This document shows, in pieces, positions 49,473-61,009 of a stretch of DNA of 64,000 bases (position 1 is the first letter of the stretch; each line of letters begins with the position of its first letter). Both the position numbers and the translations under genes were made by a program. This DNA is from Phoebastria nigripes (taxonomy: Eukaryota > Chordata > Aves > Procellariiformes > Diomedeidae): contig JAYKAV010003143.1 of assembly GCA_035582835.1 (NCBI GenBank), positions 1,253,870 through 1,317,869 on the forward strand, written 5' to 3'. Below the pieces are notes generated by a model, which saw only the letters and a program-made list of their open reading frames with translations, did no database searches and was not told the origin of the DNA.

Positions 49473-51135
49473 TTCTGTGGCCATATTGCTAATTCACTTG
49501 ATATTCCTAATTAGAGCTACATATAAATTGCCAAAATCAAATTTGACTCCAGATACATATTTTCCAATTTCTCTTTTACCAAGAAAAGAGGGTTAGCCCT
49601 GAAATACAGAGTCAATTCAGTTCCAAATATTTTGTAATTTTAAGAGTATTTAAGACCAAGAATTAAAGTTAGAATTCATCTCTTCTTTCAATCTTTTCTA
49701 ACAAGAATGAAAGAAAAAAATATAGAGAATGACTGAGATCCACTGCATAGAAAGATCTAAAAATTCTTCCATAGAAAAATAGTAAATTATGGAGGAATAC
49801 AGGTTTTTCTGCACACAGATAGAAGAGAAAAGTTTATATTAAAAATTACAGTTATTTTAAGTCCAATAAGGTCCAGGGCTGAGAGACACAAACCTAGCAG
49901 CACACTAGTTTATCTCCTAGGCAAATCTCTGTGCCTGCTTCCCCTGTTCTGACAGGTCTTTCTGGCACTCAGCTGGTTTCTAGGTGTCCTTACAACAGGA
50001 GGTTAGAATGGGAGCATCCAGTTTTTCTTATCAACTCACCAGTGACAGCCGAAGCTGCATGGCACAGTACTGTGGTATTTGGTTGTTTTTGGGGTGGTTT
50101 GAATCCTAGTACAGAAGTCACTTGCCTCACAAACTAGGTCCTCGGTCTCTACCCTTGAAAGCAGGTACAGCCTACACAATCCAAATATTTGTTAAAAACC
50201 CTAATTGTAGGAACGTGACAAGTGGAAAGGAAGGGCTAAATATAAATTAAGTCTAATACCCCACAAACTATCTAGAGTCCCACTGATGTATATGTGATAT
50301 GTTCTGAGGAAAAAAAATTAAAGAAGAGCAAAGAGAGTCACCCGCCAAGGTTCATTTTTATAACCATTGTATAAGATTTCTCTTTGAGACTGAAAGTACA
50401 TTAAACAGTCATGGTCTGTCAGTGACCTTTTATTTAAGAGCAGAGAAGTAATATGGGATTATTGGTAACACACTATTTTACAGGGCATCAATAACCATGT
50501 GTAAGAAATTACCATAGAATTACAAAGTTATTACATGGTTATTTGTGGCTTTGCCAAATACAATGTTACTTGATCATCCTTAGATTAACGGGGTGTTGAT
50601 CGGGTTTGGCCATTTACCTCCATTCTGGGTCGTAAACCTGATGTTAGCTGAACTAAGTTCCCAGTCTAGCAGTCATAGCATTTAACGTTTCTTTCCCTCT
50701 GCAAAAATAGGCTGCTGTTGGGAGGTATGGTAGGCTCTGTCCCGAGGAAGCAAATCACAAAGTGCTCTGGTTCTTAAATGCAGAGACTATTTCAGGCATA
50801 GGCTTTCAAAAAGACTCCATCAAGACCTTTTCAATAAATATATGTTATTTTATATTCCCCACAGTCTGTAAACAGATTCTCAAAGTTTGGAAATGTGTAT
50901 TTTCCCCACCTATTTGGATGTTTCCATCAAGAGAACACTGCTTGCCACCACCCTTCTCTGCACTGTAAATGGAAATAAAATTAACGAGCTAAATTTCATT
51001 TAACACATAACTTTTATGAAGGCAACATTCTTGCAAAGCACAGACCTATTGTTCGTTAAATCTTGGTGCAGGCAGAGCCAACAGACACTAAGTTTGGTCT
51101 TGGAAGACTGTAGAAAATCCTTATACAAGCATGTC

Positions 51136-51198
51136 TGTGTGCATATGTATATTTTTATATATATGTGCCTACATACACACACATGTATATGTATATAC
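51136..51198. repeat. Alternating purine-pyrimidine (TG/TA/CA) tract
   Basis: TGTGTGCATATGTATA, T-rich centre, then ATATATATGTG, ACATACACACACATG and TATATGTATATAC. It is mostly alternating purine-pyrimidine, with self-complementary halves. Confidence 0.75.
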
Positions 51199-52329
51199 CT
51201 ACTTGGTAATTAACATTTGCTCATGGATGCTATAAGAAACTATAGGTGAGCCAGAAATTTAGACCAATGCACTCCCCTTGTCTGTTTAGAAATTTTTAAA
51301 AGAAACGTCAAGCTGTGGACCTGAGGCTTTGGCAAAGAGGCTAGCCATAAGCTCTGCAGTTTAAACACTGACGGCAACAGGCTGTTCCCTCCCCGGCTTT
51401 CTGTTTTTCTAGTCTTTCTTCCAAAACTTCTCCAAAACCAAGGCAGGCTGAGCCCAGTCCTGGCACTGGCTGTTTTCTTTACTTTAGACTGCGAGATCAA
51501 TCACAGGGCCCTCAGCTGACCAGGTCTGAGAGTAGCATAATAGTACCCTACAACAGTCTAGAAAGTTCACCGTGGTGTAGGCTTTATGTTCCTTATGAGT
51601 GAGAGTTTAAAGCAAATTTAAAGATTTTAGGGTAGATACAGAGTTGAAATTCCTATGTGCTTAGGTTGGCTTTATTGGTATACCTCACAGCAGCAATAAA
51701 AAATAAAACAATTTCTAAAAAACGACTGCAATTCTAGAAGAGCTTGACCTTGCCTTCCACCTCATAGAGTAATAAGTGAAAATGCTGTGGTCACAGTGCC
51801 TTATGCTCATTTTGTACTCACTTTACAAAGTTGTAAATGACTATAATGCACAGTCCGGGTCATACCTAGAAAAAAAAGCCCTCATCTGCTGGCCAGCAAG
51901 GGTCATGCTATACCTCACATAACCCTTATTACAGCCGGACATGTGAGAAAGCATTTTTTTTTATTTAATCAAAGANGTGCTGTGAAAGAATAGGAAAGAA
52001 TGCCTTTTCTCTGAAAACACTTTTCAGAGAAGCAGCAAGGATTCAACAATGCACACGCAGTCCCCTCAGCTTTTATTCNGCTCTGCCGTTGGTTCCCCCT
52101 GCCATCTTGAACAAACTAATTTCTGGGTATCTCAATCTTCCCCAAATCCCAAATGCAATAATAATGCTTCCTGTCTCTATCAGTGAGGGAGGTAATTTGT
52201 TAATATCTGCAAGCCACTTCAGCTTCTCGGATGAAAAGTGCTATTCACACTCAGATTATTATTATTTCGAGGATTATATTCGGAGCTGAAAATAATGGTT
52301 GATATTCAGCTGTGCATACTGTCTGTAAC

Positions 52330-52710
52330 TCAGCTGCCTTTTTTCCTTGCTTGAAATTTAAAGCTCTGAGCTAATTGAACACCTACCCCCCGCCCCGTCA
52401 AAGTGACTGTCATTTTTCATATTGTTGCAGCTGTAATTCATAATTTCTTTTCCCTAAACCTATGAGGAAACAGAAGGGAGAGAGGAATACCCGCAGCCTC
52501 TTTGCCTGCCTGTGGAAGTTGCTGTCTCCTCTGCCGGGAGGCTGCTGCCTGAGACTGGGAGAGGCGAGGGGGAGGCTGCGGGGAGGGCAGGGGCTCTGGC
52601 AGGACTGGCAGTGAAAGCTCTCATCACTGTCTTTTAATCAAACACACCAGCCCTCCTGTAAGGGGGGGCATCTGTCAGCAGCTCTGGCAATTCACTGCCG
52701 AAAGTCCTGC
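52330..52710. promoter_or_regulatory. Candidate regulatory element, AT-rich half plus GC-rich half
   Basis: E-boxes CAGCTG lie at 52331-52336 and 52428-52433, the latter embedded in TTGCAGCTGTAATTCAT. A GC-rich stretch with a G-quadruplex motif follows, then CTTTTAATCAAACACACC. The abrupt composition change and dense motif words make this a reasonable enhancer or silent-promoter candidate. There is no TATA box or clear first exon. Confidence 0.3.
52568..52593 (+). other. Potential G-quadruplex in an enhancer-like patch
   Basis: G runs at 52568-52572, 52580-52583, 52585-52587 and 52590-52593, with loops of 7, 1 and 2 bases, satisfy the standard four-run motif. A further GGG lies at 52557. The tract is embedded in the GC-rich half of the conserved-looking region 52330-52710. 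Confidence 0.6.
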
Positions 52711-54629
52711 TTGCACTGTAGTCTAATTCAGGAAACAACTCTTCTTTGAGAGTGTTAATATTGGCATCCAGTACCTGATTCCAGCTTATATTTTAGCAAA
52801 TAATTTCTCTTTCCTTTCACCAAATTCATCCTCAGTGGAAATTAGACATATATATTGCCCTACTCTTGAAAATTCCTGAATAAATCAAGGGCTGGGTGAT
52901 TTGAATTTATAACAGCACCATCCATCACTCCCTGAGCTCCACAACACTAATTCTCTGTTTCTCTTCCATCTGAAAGTAACCTTGGGGATTAAGTACTGGG
53001 TATAAAATCACCCCACATTTGTTACCAAAAATATTAGGAACATTGCAATTTCACCTACGTAAATTTGTCATACCATGTTGTCTGAAAAGTACAATTTCCA
53101 GATATGGAATATTTCTACCTATTATTTGTGTTGTACAGATTTTAAGACTATAACACTAAAGAACATGTGCAGTTTCCACACCCTCTCACTCCCCCCCAAA
53201 TTCCCTGTTTAATGATTTCAGTTTTGAAATTGCAAACCTTGAAACGTTAAGGCACTGCTTACTGGAGTCACCTGAGTAGAAGGCACGGGGATTTGAACGT
53301 GGCCTAAGCACATTTAAAACCCAAATGAAAAAAATGTTTGATGTTTGTATCCCAATAAAAAAGGAATACATCTTGTAGTAGAGTTCTAGCTTGATAATTA
53401 ACTGTCAAATACAGGAATTTTAAAAAAAGATACAAACGAAGAAGAAAAAAAGACTAATTGGACAAAACACCTTTTTTTTTGAGATCAGATTAAATAAGAA
53501 TTTTTAAAAGTTCAGCTGTAAGTTATTATAATATTGAACTAAACAGTAAAGTGTTATTTGGTCTGTTTGTTTGCCTTATAACTTAATGAATTTAAAAAAT
53601 GAGAGGAGAAAAGGAACATTTGAGTATTATATAGCAAGAATATGACATATTAAAGATCTCGCTATGAAAGGATGAACATACTGAATATGAGGACAAGAGC
53701 AGGAGAGGTGATAGAAATGAAAGCACGGAAATAGAAATGATTACGTCCAACACAGAATCAAACTTGGGGAGTCTTAAATTATAAATGCCTCAAGCCTCAA
53801 AACCTGCAGCTTGCTTAGGACTTTGCACACCGCTGCTCATCTGTGTCAAAAAATGATGCGTTTGGGTGCAGAAAATAGCTTGGGAGGCCAATTACATGGG
53901 CCAGCTTCTTAGAGGAAGAAGTTAGGCTTGTTGAGTTGTTGCTTGGTTTACCATAATTGAGCTCTGCTCGTGGTTTGCCTCACAGAGCTCCTTGAAAACA
54001 AATGTGTCCATACCCAGCAATTACTATGGGGCAGAAGAAACCAGTTAGTGTTGCAGAAGGGACTACTTTTCCTATGAAGGAAGGACCACCTGCTTGTAGT
54101 CTTTGCCATGGTCTTTTCTGATTCAGTGTAGTCTCTAAAATGGCCTGAAAATGGCTCGACAGACCGTAAGTTATATTCAGTGATAACATGATAGCCATGC
54201 ACTGATGTTAATGTCAATGCAGAATTAGGACTCCAACCTGGGTGAAATCGGTTGTAGTCTCTGTTCACATTATTTTCTGTTTTGGGAGATAATCTTCGTC
54301 TGGAAAAGGAATTAAAAGCTGCATGTCTTATAATGTAAAAATGTAATAAACATCAAAAGACACGAGGAAATTAAATGAGAGAAACGGACAGAATTTTGAG
54401 TCCAGTCTTTCGTGGAATTCCCCGTAACTTCATATAACAATAATTATGATATATTTCATAATTTTGTATAGTAATAAATAAATATTTTTCCCAGAAAAAA
54501 ATGTATTATTTCTTGAACTCTATGCAAAAGAAAGAGGGAAATATCTAAAATGAAAGCCAGGCATATTTTATGTAGATTACAGTAATAAAATCTCAACCTC
54601 TGCAACCATCAGAATCAATGTTACTGTAG

Positions 54630-54703
54630 GGGTCTGACCCAAAATTCACTGGAGTCTAGGGAGAGATTCGTCCTGACTTCAATGGGCTTTGGATTAGGGC
54701 CTG
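54630..54703. repeat. Degenerate palindromic (MITE-like) relic
   Basis: The left half GGTCTGACCCAAAATTCACT (54631-54650) is an imperfect reverse complement of the right half containing GACTTCAATGGGCTTTGG and GATTAGGGCC (about 54674-54701). A spacer of about 12 bp lies between them. The wording 'CTTCAATGGGCTTTGGATxAGGxCC' is characteristic of an old sauropsid palindromic element. The family name is not assigned. Confidence 0.6.
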
Positions 54704-55968
54704 CAAGAACAGCCAAACCCTGCAAAAATTTGTTCTGCCAAGTTCAAAACCAGATCTTTGAATACAAATAAAACTGAACCTCAATATCATCTCTTCTTGC
54801 AATAAATTCTTCTAAGTTCATTGGGTAGAAGGAGCTGAGATTTCACAATACCTAAAAGCTTCAGTTCCCACATTCCAACAGAAATAAAGAAACCTGGTGG
54901 GGCTTTACTGGTTCCATCTTTTCTCGTCTCCGGGGAATACTGAAGACAAGGCTCCTCACTCTTTGGTGGAACTCGCTCTCTGTTCCCACGTGAAAGTGGG
55001 TAGGAACCTCTACCACAATTACAGTTCACAGGGCGGGAGAGAGATGAAAAATGCATCCTTCTTTTATTTGGTTTCCTCAGAGATTATGGATATAAATCCT
55101 GTGCCCAGATGGAAGGGAGGCTTTCTTTTTTTTTTTTACCCTCTCCACAACGACTTGGCTCCCATCTCTTACTTGGAAGTCAGTTTTATTTATTTGGGGA
55201 AAGGTGCAGGCTGGACAGTTGCGGCCATATTTCATATATTTGCAGTCCTATGACTTTAATTGCTCTGTTTTTTTCCGCTCGTCATTTCCCTACTGCATTC
55301 ACTCGTCACTGCAAAAACAATAAATCCCAAGATTAATCCCCTGGCTCTGTAGCATATTGAATGCACTTAGTGTCCTCCGGAGAGCTGCGGCAGCCATCAC
55401 ACCTCCCCGACTGCTCACCGTGTGAGCGCTCGCCGTCTGCTTCATTCCCGTCTGGCACGTGCAACCCTAGGGCTGAACTGATAAAACCATATAGATGGTC
55501 TCTAACATAGCTGGCAGGCGTTCAAATGCAGGTTTATTTAGATATTACAGCCCTGTTTGGTAATGTGGGTCAAGGGAGTCTGTGGGGATGGCTGGTCTCT
55601 CCATCGCTGCTGGCCCGTGCGGGTGTAGGGTTTAGGGCTGGGTTGGAAAAACAGTGATCTTCGACAGCTTTTACTACCTTTTTCATTAGTTGAAGAGTAA
55701 TGTATATCAGCAAGTCTTGCATTACAAGGGGCAGATTTTTCTAAACAGCTCTTCCTGTGGTATTCCTCTGCCAATAATACTTTAATTTAAATTAAACAGC
55801 AACATGAGAACTCAGTAACCTGGCTCACCATGCTCCACAAACAGTTTTGTTTAGGTGAGACAAAGGGACGGTGGTTCTACTTTCATTAGTCACAGTTAAG
55901 TCTGGGTATCATCTATCCTCTGTTTATATATGAAAACTGAAAAAAAAATTGAATAATGCTTAACTACA

Positions 55969-55982
55969 TTTCTCTTCTCTCT

Positions 55983-56014
<32 letters not shown>

Positions 56015-56020
56015 NTTTTT
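55969..56020. repeat. Pyrimidine tract ending in T35
   Basis: TTTCTCTTCTCTCTCTC is followed by a T homopolymer from 55986 to 56020. This contains one N at 56015, which shows uncertain base calling in the run. Confidence 0.9.
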
Positions 56021-56291
56021 AGATTGTTTCATATTTAAGATATCTTTTGTTCTCCAGAGTAGCCACCTGCAAGGAAATCTGTAGCAAATTGTTCAGTTTT
56101 CAGGAGAATCTGATATTGACTTTTTTCTTCTTTACCTGTACCTGACAAGACAACGTTTTGATTTTCTTTAAAAATTTAAATATGTGAAGAAATGATGGAA
56201 AAGCAACACTTGGTTCCTTCGCCCCTCCACTTCATTCATTACCCATAGCTAAAACTCATAACTCACATTAATTCAGAATAAATTACTTTTT

Positions 56292-56309
56292 GGGGGGGTG
56301 GGGGTGGGG
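56292..56309 (+). other. Potential G-quadruplex
   Basis: G7-T-G5-T-G4. The seven-G run can supply two G3 blocks, so the tract meets the four-run G3 rule with one-base loops. An A-rich stretch follows. No promoter or gene is recognised nearby. Confidence 0.6.
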
Positions 56310-57276
56310 AAGAAAAAAAGAAAAAAAAAGATGAAACAACATGAGTGAGCAGGAGATGCTATATATAAGGCTCATGTGTCCTTTGCTAACAGAAATATCT
56401 CAGGGGGATGGCAAGCCAGATTTTGTGAGAAAATCCACTGTCATTACTATTAAAATTATTTTAGTTGACTTCAGAAACATGTATAAAAATAGTTCCCACA
56501 CAGGCTTTCTTAAGTGTATGTAATACTGTAGCTCCATAAGCCACTATAATACATTTAGCATTCATAATCCCTACATTTTTCCTGTATAATATATGCATAA
56601 AACACCACACATACACATAGTTTTGCTGTTTTAAATACAGGCCATACTTAAGTTTACTTTCTGTGGGTCAGGACACATGGATTTGAGTTAAAGCAATAGC
56701 GAACGTAATGCTTCTCTCTGGTTAACATGAACAAACATCTCCGCATGCAGCGTTCATGAATCGACTTCAATACACTCAGCAGAACAGCTTGACAATTTTA
56801 CCAAATCTGATGTAACACAAATTNAAAATATATGGTCACTGGCTAAAGAGCTATAGAACAGATGACTCTCCCCAACAAATGTATTCATTGTTGACTTCCT
56901 CCAGTTTTAGCTGCCAGCTAGTTTATCCTATCCATCAAAGATGTTTTCATTAAAACTGATTAGCTGCTGAAAATGATAGAGTAAAAGGGGACACCGATGA
57001 TTTTTGTTCTAAAATTAGCTTCTCTTTTTTTTCCACAAAAGTATTGTTAATTTCACCCACAGCTATTTATTTTCATTTCAAAAGCAGAACCCAATCATTA
57101 TGTATAAGCCAAAAAAAGTGGAAATAAAGAGAGAAAAATTCTGATTATGAGCATATACCCTTACTTTCCCAATACATCTGTAGTAAATTTCTGTTGCTTC
57201 CAAATACTAATTAAGAACTTTTTCTCCCGAGACCTACATACCTGTATTACCTAGCATTAAAAAGCATTGGAGACTC

Positions 57277-57292
57277 TTTTTTTTTTTTTTTT
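57277..57292. repeat. Poly-T tract (16)
   Basis: An uninterrupted T run preceded by AGACTC and followed by CTTCCC. Confidence 0.9.
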
Positions 57293-57540
57293 CTTCCCAT
57301 AGTTAAGGCAGGACAAATCATACTAAGGAAAAGGTATAACCATCAGTTCGAAGACAGCCTTCAGACAGCGACAACGGAGTATTGAGGTACCCAGGGCAGC
57401 TCTCTGCTCATGCTGCCAGGGTTTACTGCCTGACAGACGCCCTTGTTCTCTCCCCATTGACTTGCAGATTACTCCTCTGCAACAGAAATAAGGCAATTTC
57501 TATAGGAAAAGGCACTTATTAGGTTAAATGATACTATTTT

Positions 57541-57559
57541 GGGGGGGTAAGAGGGAGGG
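57541..57559 (+). other. Potential G-quadruplex
   Basis: G7-TAAGA-GGG-A-GGG. The first run can be split into two G3 blocks. The tract lies between T-rich and mixed unique sequence. Confidence 0.5.
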
Positions 57560-57947
57560 AAGCATGGCACTTTTCAGGAACTCGAGATTTTTTGTGCAAA
57601 CAGGCAGAGAAGAGCATCCTCTTGACAGCAGCTTCCTTCTTCCCTGGCTGCATCAGCCAGGGCAGCACTGCAGAACAGGGCTTGCCTCTGGTGTATCCTG
57701 ACTACAGCTGCTACGCGACGCTGGCTCTGACACGTGGAAGTAGCTCCGTGCAGTAATTTNCTCAGAATTAGAAAGAGGAAACTCAAAAAGACATAGCAGA
57801 CAGAGCTGACATCCAAATGTTTGAAAAAAGAGAACTTCTTATGGAGATTGAACTTTCTGTAGCCAAAACTACTTNGTTTGCTGTGAAGGTTGTTGATTCA
57901 CTGTCTTTTATTATTTTAATATGTCTCTATTAAACTAACAATGTATT

Positions 57948-57995
57948 AGGAGCCAAATCCTCAGCTGGGATAAATCGTCTGATTTATCAGCCTAC
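57948..57995. repeat. Degenerate palindromic relic, related wording
   Basis: The text GGAGCCAAATCCTCAGCTGG is followed by GATAAATC-GTCT-GATTTATC, which is a perfect 8-bp inverted repeat around a 4-base loop. It resembles the 'AGATCCTCAGCTGGTGTAAATC' half of an old amniote palindromic repeat, recalled and not computed. It is too short to assign firmly. Confidence 0.45.
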
Positions 57996-59352
57996 CTTCA
58001 TGACACCCTTTTTGCTCCGGCCTGCAGTGTTAAATCCCGCTTCAGCTTCATCAGTAAAAGCCTTTTCCAAGTTAAAGTGCTGGAGATAAACAGAGGAAAA
58101 GCCTTTTCCTGTTGTTGCTGATACTGCTCAGAGGCTTAGCGTGGATTTTTCAGGCTAAGCATTTAATTGCAATGTCTAATCTGAGATGTCTTTAAATCTT
58201 GGATGCTGTTCATTAGACAGATATTTTCTGCTTCTTTTTCCAAAACTTAAGCATCACAAAAACAAGAACGTATAATGCTGGAGCCTGAAAAACCCGCTCT
58301 AGGCAGCTCAGCAAGACAATGGTGTTCCTAGATGAGATTTTTAAAATCTGAAAACAGTGTTTCTAGGAAGCTTTGCCAAAGCACTTTGGAACCTCTTTCT
58401 ACCAACATGACATACAATAGGCTGTGACTGAAAGAATTTGAAAAACAAAAGATTCAGGACATGAAATGCCTTTACGCCAAACAGCCTGAGTAACAAAATA
58501 ATTATTCAACATTTGTTTTCCATAGTGTCCACAATGTTGTAGGCGCTTATCCGAGGCAGGAACATGCAGCTCCTGCCCAGAGACTCACCATGTCTGGCTG
58601 AGGGGCTTTCACCACACTCTGCATGGAGAAGGGTGGTAAAATTTCCTTCTAACACATACCTCTTGGGAGAAATCTGGTTAAAACAGTTCTGTCACTATTT
58701 CATCCCTTTTTATACTTTAAACACTTATGAAAAATGGGACCAAAATACATGAACATGAAGAAATGTTGCCTGACACTGAGCATCAGTGGGCAACTACGTT
58801 TTTCTGTAATAGAATGTATTCAGAATCTCCTCCACAGTTATTTTATTCATTATTTTATATAATAAAAAGTAATAAAACACCCATTTATTTTCAATTCTTC
58901 TATTTTTAATAGCATAAGCAAAAATGAACTTGATAATCCCATTTCTCTAATTGGATTGTGAAATGCTGCAGATATTCAAAAAATATTTGGCAGCCAGTCA
59001 AATCACTAGCAGAAGATCCTTTATTTTTCTAATTTGCTGCAAAAGTCTGAAATCAAGTTTTTTCCATATTTGCTTTATGTGGTGAAGCACATCACTAATT
59101 CCCAGATGAAATCTCACAGGTATTTGGGGCATGCTGAGTGTACTTCTCCTTTTAATCAATGTGTATAAACTGAGGTATTTGATATTTCAGATCATCCAAC
59201 ACACAGTTTTTATTTCTTAACTTTTTTCTTCTATATATAAAACCCTTTACATCTCTTTTTTGGTGCCCTTTCATGTCCTGACATTTTTTTCCCCCACTGT
59301 TTCACAGGCCTCTCTGCATTTGATAGAGAATCAATATGAATACAATTCCTGT

Positions 59353-59388
59353 GGATTTACACTGGTATAAATCGTGGGAGAATCAGGT
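59353..59388. repeat. Degenerate palindromic relic, related wording
   Basis: GGATTTACACTGGTATAAATC contains facing arms GATTTA and TAAATC, followed by GGGAGAATCAGG. This matches the 'GATTTACACTGGTGTAAATC...AGAATCAGG' type of old amniote repeat, from memory. Only about 36 bp are recognisable. Confidence 0.45.
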
Positions 59389-59885
59389 TTAGTATATCAC
59401 CATCTCTTCTCAAGCTACTGTCTTTTGTCCTCCTTAATACTTTGGAAATTATACTATTTTCTGCTGTTAATCTTATCCGTGTTCCCATTCTATGCAGAAA
59501 CAAACAAAACCCAGTTATCTCTGGTGAAGTCCTGCAAATTATAACCTCCCACCCCAAAATGATAGCTTAATCTTCNAGGAAACAGCACAGACAGACAGTA
59601 TTTGAGCTTTGGGGGATAGTAGTTCACTGTGGCACATGAAGTTGGACCAAAGGACATGCGAAGGGATGCAAGGACTGAATAATTAATTTTGTTTCTGATT
59701 TTTTACATTGATTCACACAGAAGGGTCTTAATGCAACTGGCTTTGGTGTTCATCATCAGGTGTTCACTCTTGAAGAGCTCTCTATCATAAAGGTGGGCTT
59801 CATTTTCCACTTTTAGTAAAATAAGTACATTGTATTATATTTAATAGCATTGAGACAATGCTGTAAGCATAAAAAAGTATTTTGC

Positions 59886-60300
59886 ATTCACTGTAAGCGC
59901 TGTCGCTGTACAGGCTGTGGGTGAGCGTGTTGGGACGGCAAGGTGAGGCGGCGTGCACCTGATCTGTCTCTGTCTCCTTTTCCACCGAAAGCTGTCTGCT
60001 GGCAAACACTGAACACAAATGGGTGACAGGCTGGGTGATGCTGACAATGTCCCTCTCCTCCATCACTAACTGAAGCGGAGGTTGGTACCAGCCCACCGTG
60101 ACGTGCAAGCTCGGGGATGCTGCGGTGGGGATGCTGGGGTCAGCTGGCCCCGTAGCTCAGCGGTTGTTCCTATGCTGTGGAGGAGCAACTTTCTGTTCCT
60201 GTTACTCCAGCTGTTTAAAAATAACCCATACCAGAGCCGAAGGAGGAAAACTGCAGGCCCCGGGACGCGAGCGCTCGGCCGGCCCTTCCTGGTGCACAAT
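59886..60300. promoter_or_regulatory. CpG-rich patch
   Basis: Local CpG density is well above the rest of the window. Six CpGs fall within 60261-60281 (CGGGACGCGAGCGCTCGGCCG), and more lie in 59897-59960 and 60099-60165. It is shorter and patchier than a classical promoter CpG island. It sits next to the conserved-looking stretch 60420-60560. Overlapping short frames on both strands reflect GC content. Confidence 0.35.
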
Positions 60301-60419
60301 GGCAGGAAGGCACTGCTATGGTTTCTCTGGCACCTGGGTGGCCTGATATAATGCTGTGAAAGAAATACAGCGAGTGCGCATGGCAAATCTGTATACAATA
60401 CGTGAGCTCTGTGTTAAAG

Positions 60420-60560
60420 GACAAATAACGCTAGATACTTTATCAGCTGCATTATGAAAACATCTCGTCCGCTGGCTGTAAATGCTAATTAACCCTGTGG
60501 CATCTTCATGCATAAAACCCATTCACCTTTAGCAAATAACCATTACGCTTACGTATTCAT
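60420..60560. promoter_or_regulatory. Candidate conserved non-coding element
   Basis: Contains an E-box CAGCTG (60444-60449), TAATTA (60486-60491) and ATGCAT (60508-60513), in repeat-free sequence beside a CpG-rich patch. It is the most enhancer-like short stretch in the window by eye. Conservation is untested. Confidence 0.35.
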
Positions 60561-60950
60561 GCTTTGTTTCTTCCCTCACATGTCCTCATACTGAACAACT
60601 ATGCCTACTACAGAGAGAAAACATAGCATGGTTATCCAAGCAATTTCATACACGTGAAGAGCGGTATCGGCTCTGCCCCAGAACATCGCTAGTGAACCAC
60701 GAGAAAGAAAACTGAAGATACAACAGAAGGCAATTTGTACATGGGACAGGTATATGTTATACAGGCACAGATAGGCACCAAAANGAAGCTGTCCTAGAAC
60801 GGTACTCCGATGGCGAGATCCAAATGGTGTGTTCGTGTGAGTTTCCCAGCCTCCGGGTAAGTTAAGGTTTTGGACACCACTTGCACAGCAGTGCCCTGCC
60901 CGCCTGGTGACGGGCTCCTGTTTCAAGCCCTGCAAAGCTCTCACCTCAGT

Positions 60951-61009
60951 GATACCTTGGTGAGATACCTTGATTTGTCCAACCTTGATACCTTGATATG
61001 TCCCAAAGA
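60951..61009. repeat. Short tandem array of GATACCTTG units
   Basis: GATACCTTG begins at 60951, 60964 and 60987. The last two lie in adjacent 23-bp copies (GATACCTTGATTTGTCCAAC... and GATACCTTGATATGTCCCAA...). This is a local minisatellite-like duplication with no coding frame. Confidence 0.75.

Larger units (their letters stand above)
45641..52329. other. Non-coding stretch with a GC-richer patch
   Basis: No supported gene. The patch at about 47730-48190 is GC-richer and carries a 139-codon ATG frame (47846-48265 plus) of mixed composition with no family match. The text GGGCCCGATCCTGCAAATGA at 48840-48859 resembles one end of an old palindromic repeat, but the rest is lost. The relic at 49404-49472 is clearer. 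Confidence 0.55.
52711..59885. other. AT-rich non-coding stretch with repeat relics
   Basis: No gene seen. It contains three palindromic relics (54.6, 57.9 and 59.4 kb), two possible G-quadruplexes, and T-rich tracts. A small CpG-bearing patch lies at about 55377-55465. A 106-codon minus frame at 53948-54268 overlaps another frame and has no recognisable family. Confidence 0.6.

Noticed and set aside
53948..54268. Two overlapping minus-strand frames (106 and 72 codons), suspected processed pseudogene.
   Set aside because: Neither frame resembles a known protein, and no poly-A tail or target-site duplication is visible.
54441..54463. AATTATGA-TATATT-TCATAATT inverted repeat.
   Set aside because: Eight-bp AT-rich arms are expected by chance in AT-rich DNA of this length.
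60147..60220. tRNA-like start: GGCCCCGTAGCTCAGCGGTT includes a perfect A-box word (TAGCTCAGCGG).
   Set aside because: No B-box (GGTTCRANNCC) follows at tRNA spacing, no matching 3' acceptor strand is present, and no anticodon arm can be drawn. Probably chance or a tiny fragment.
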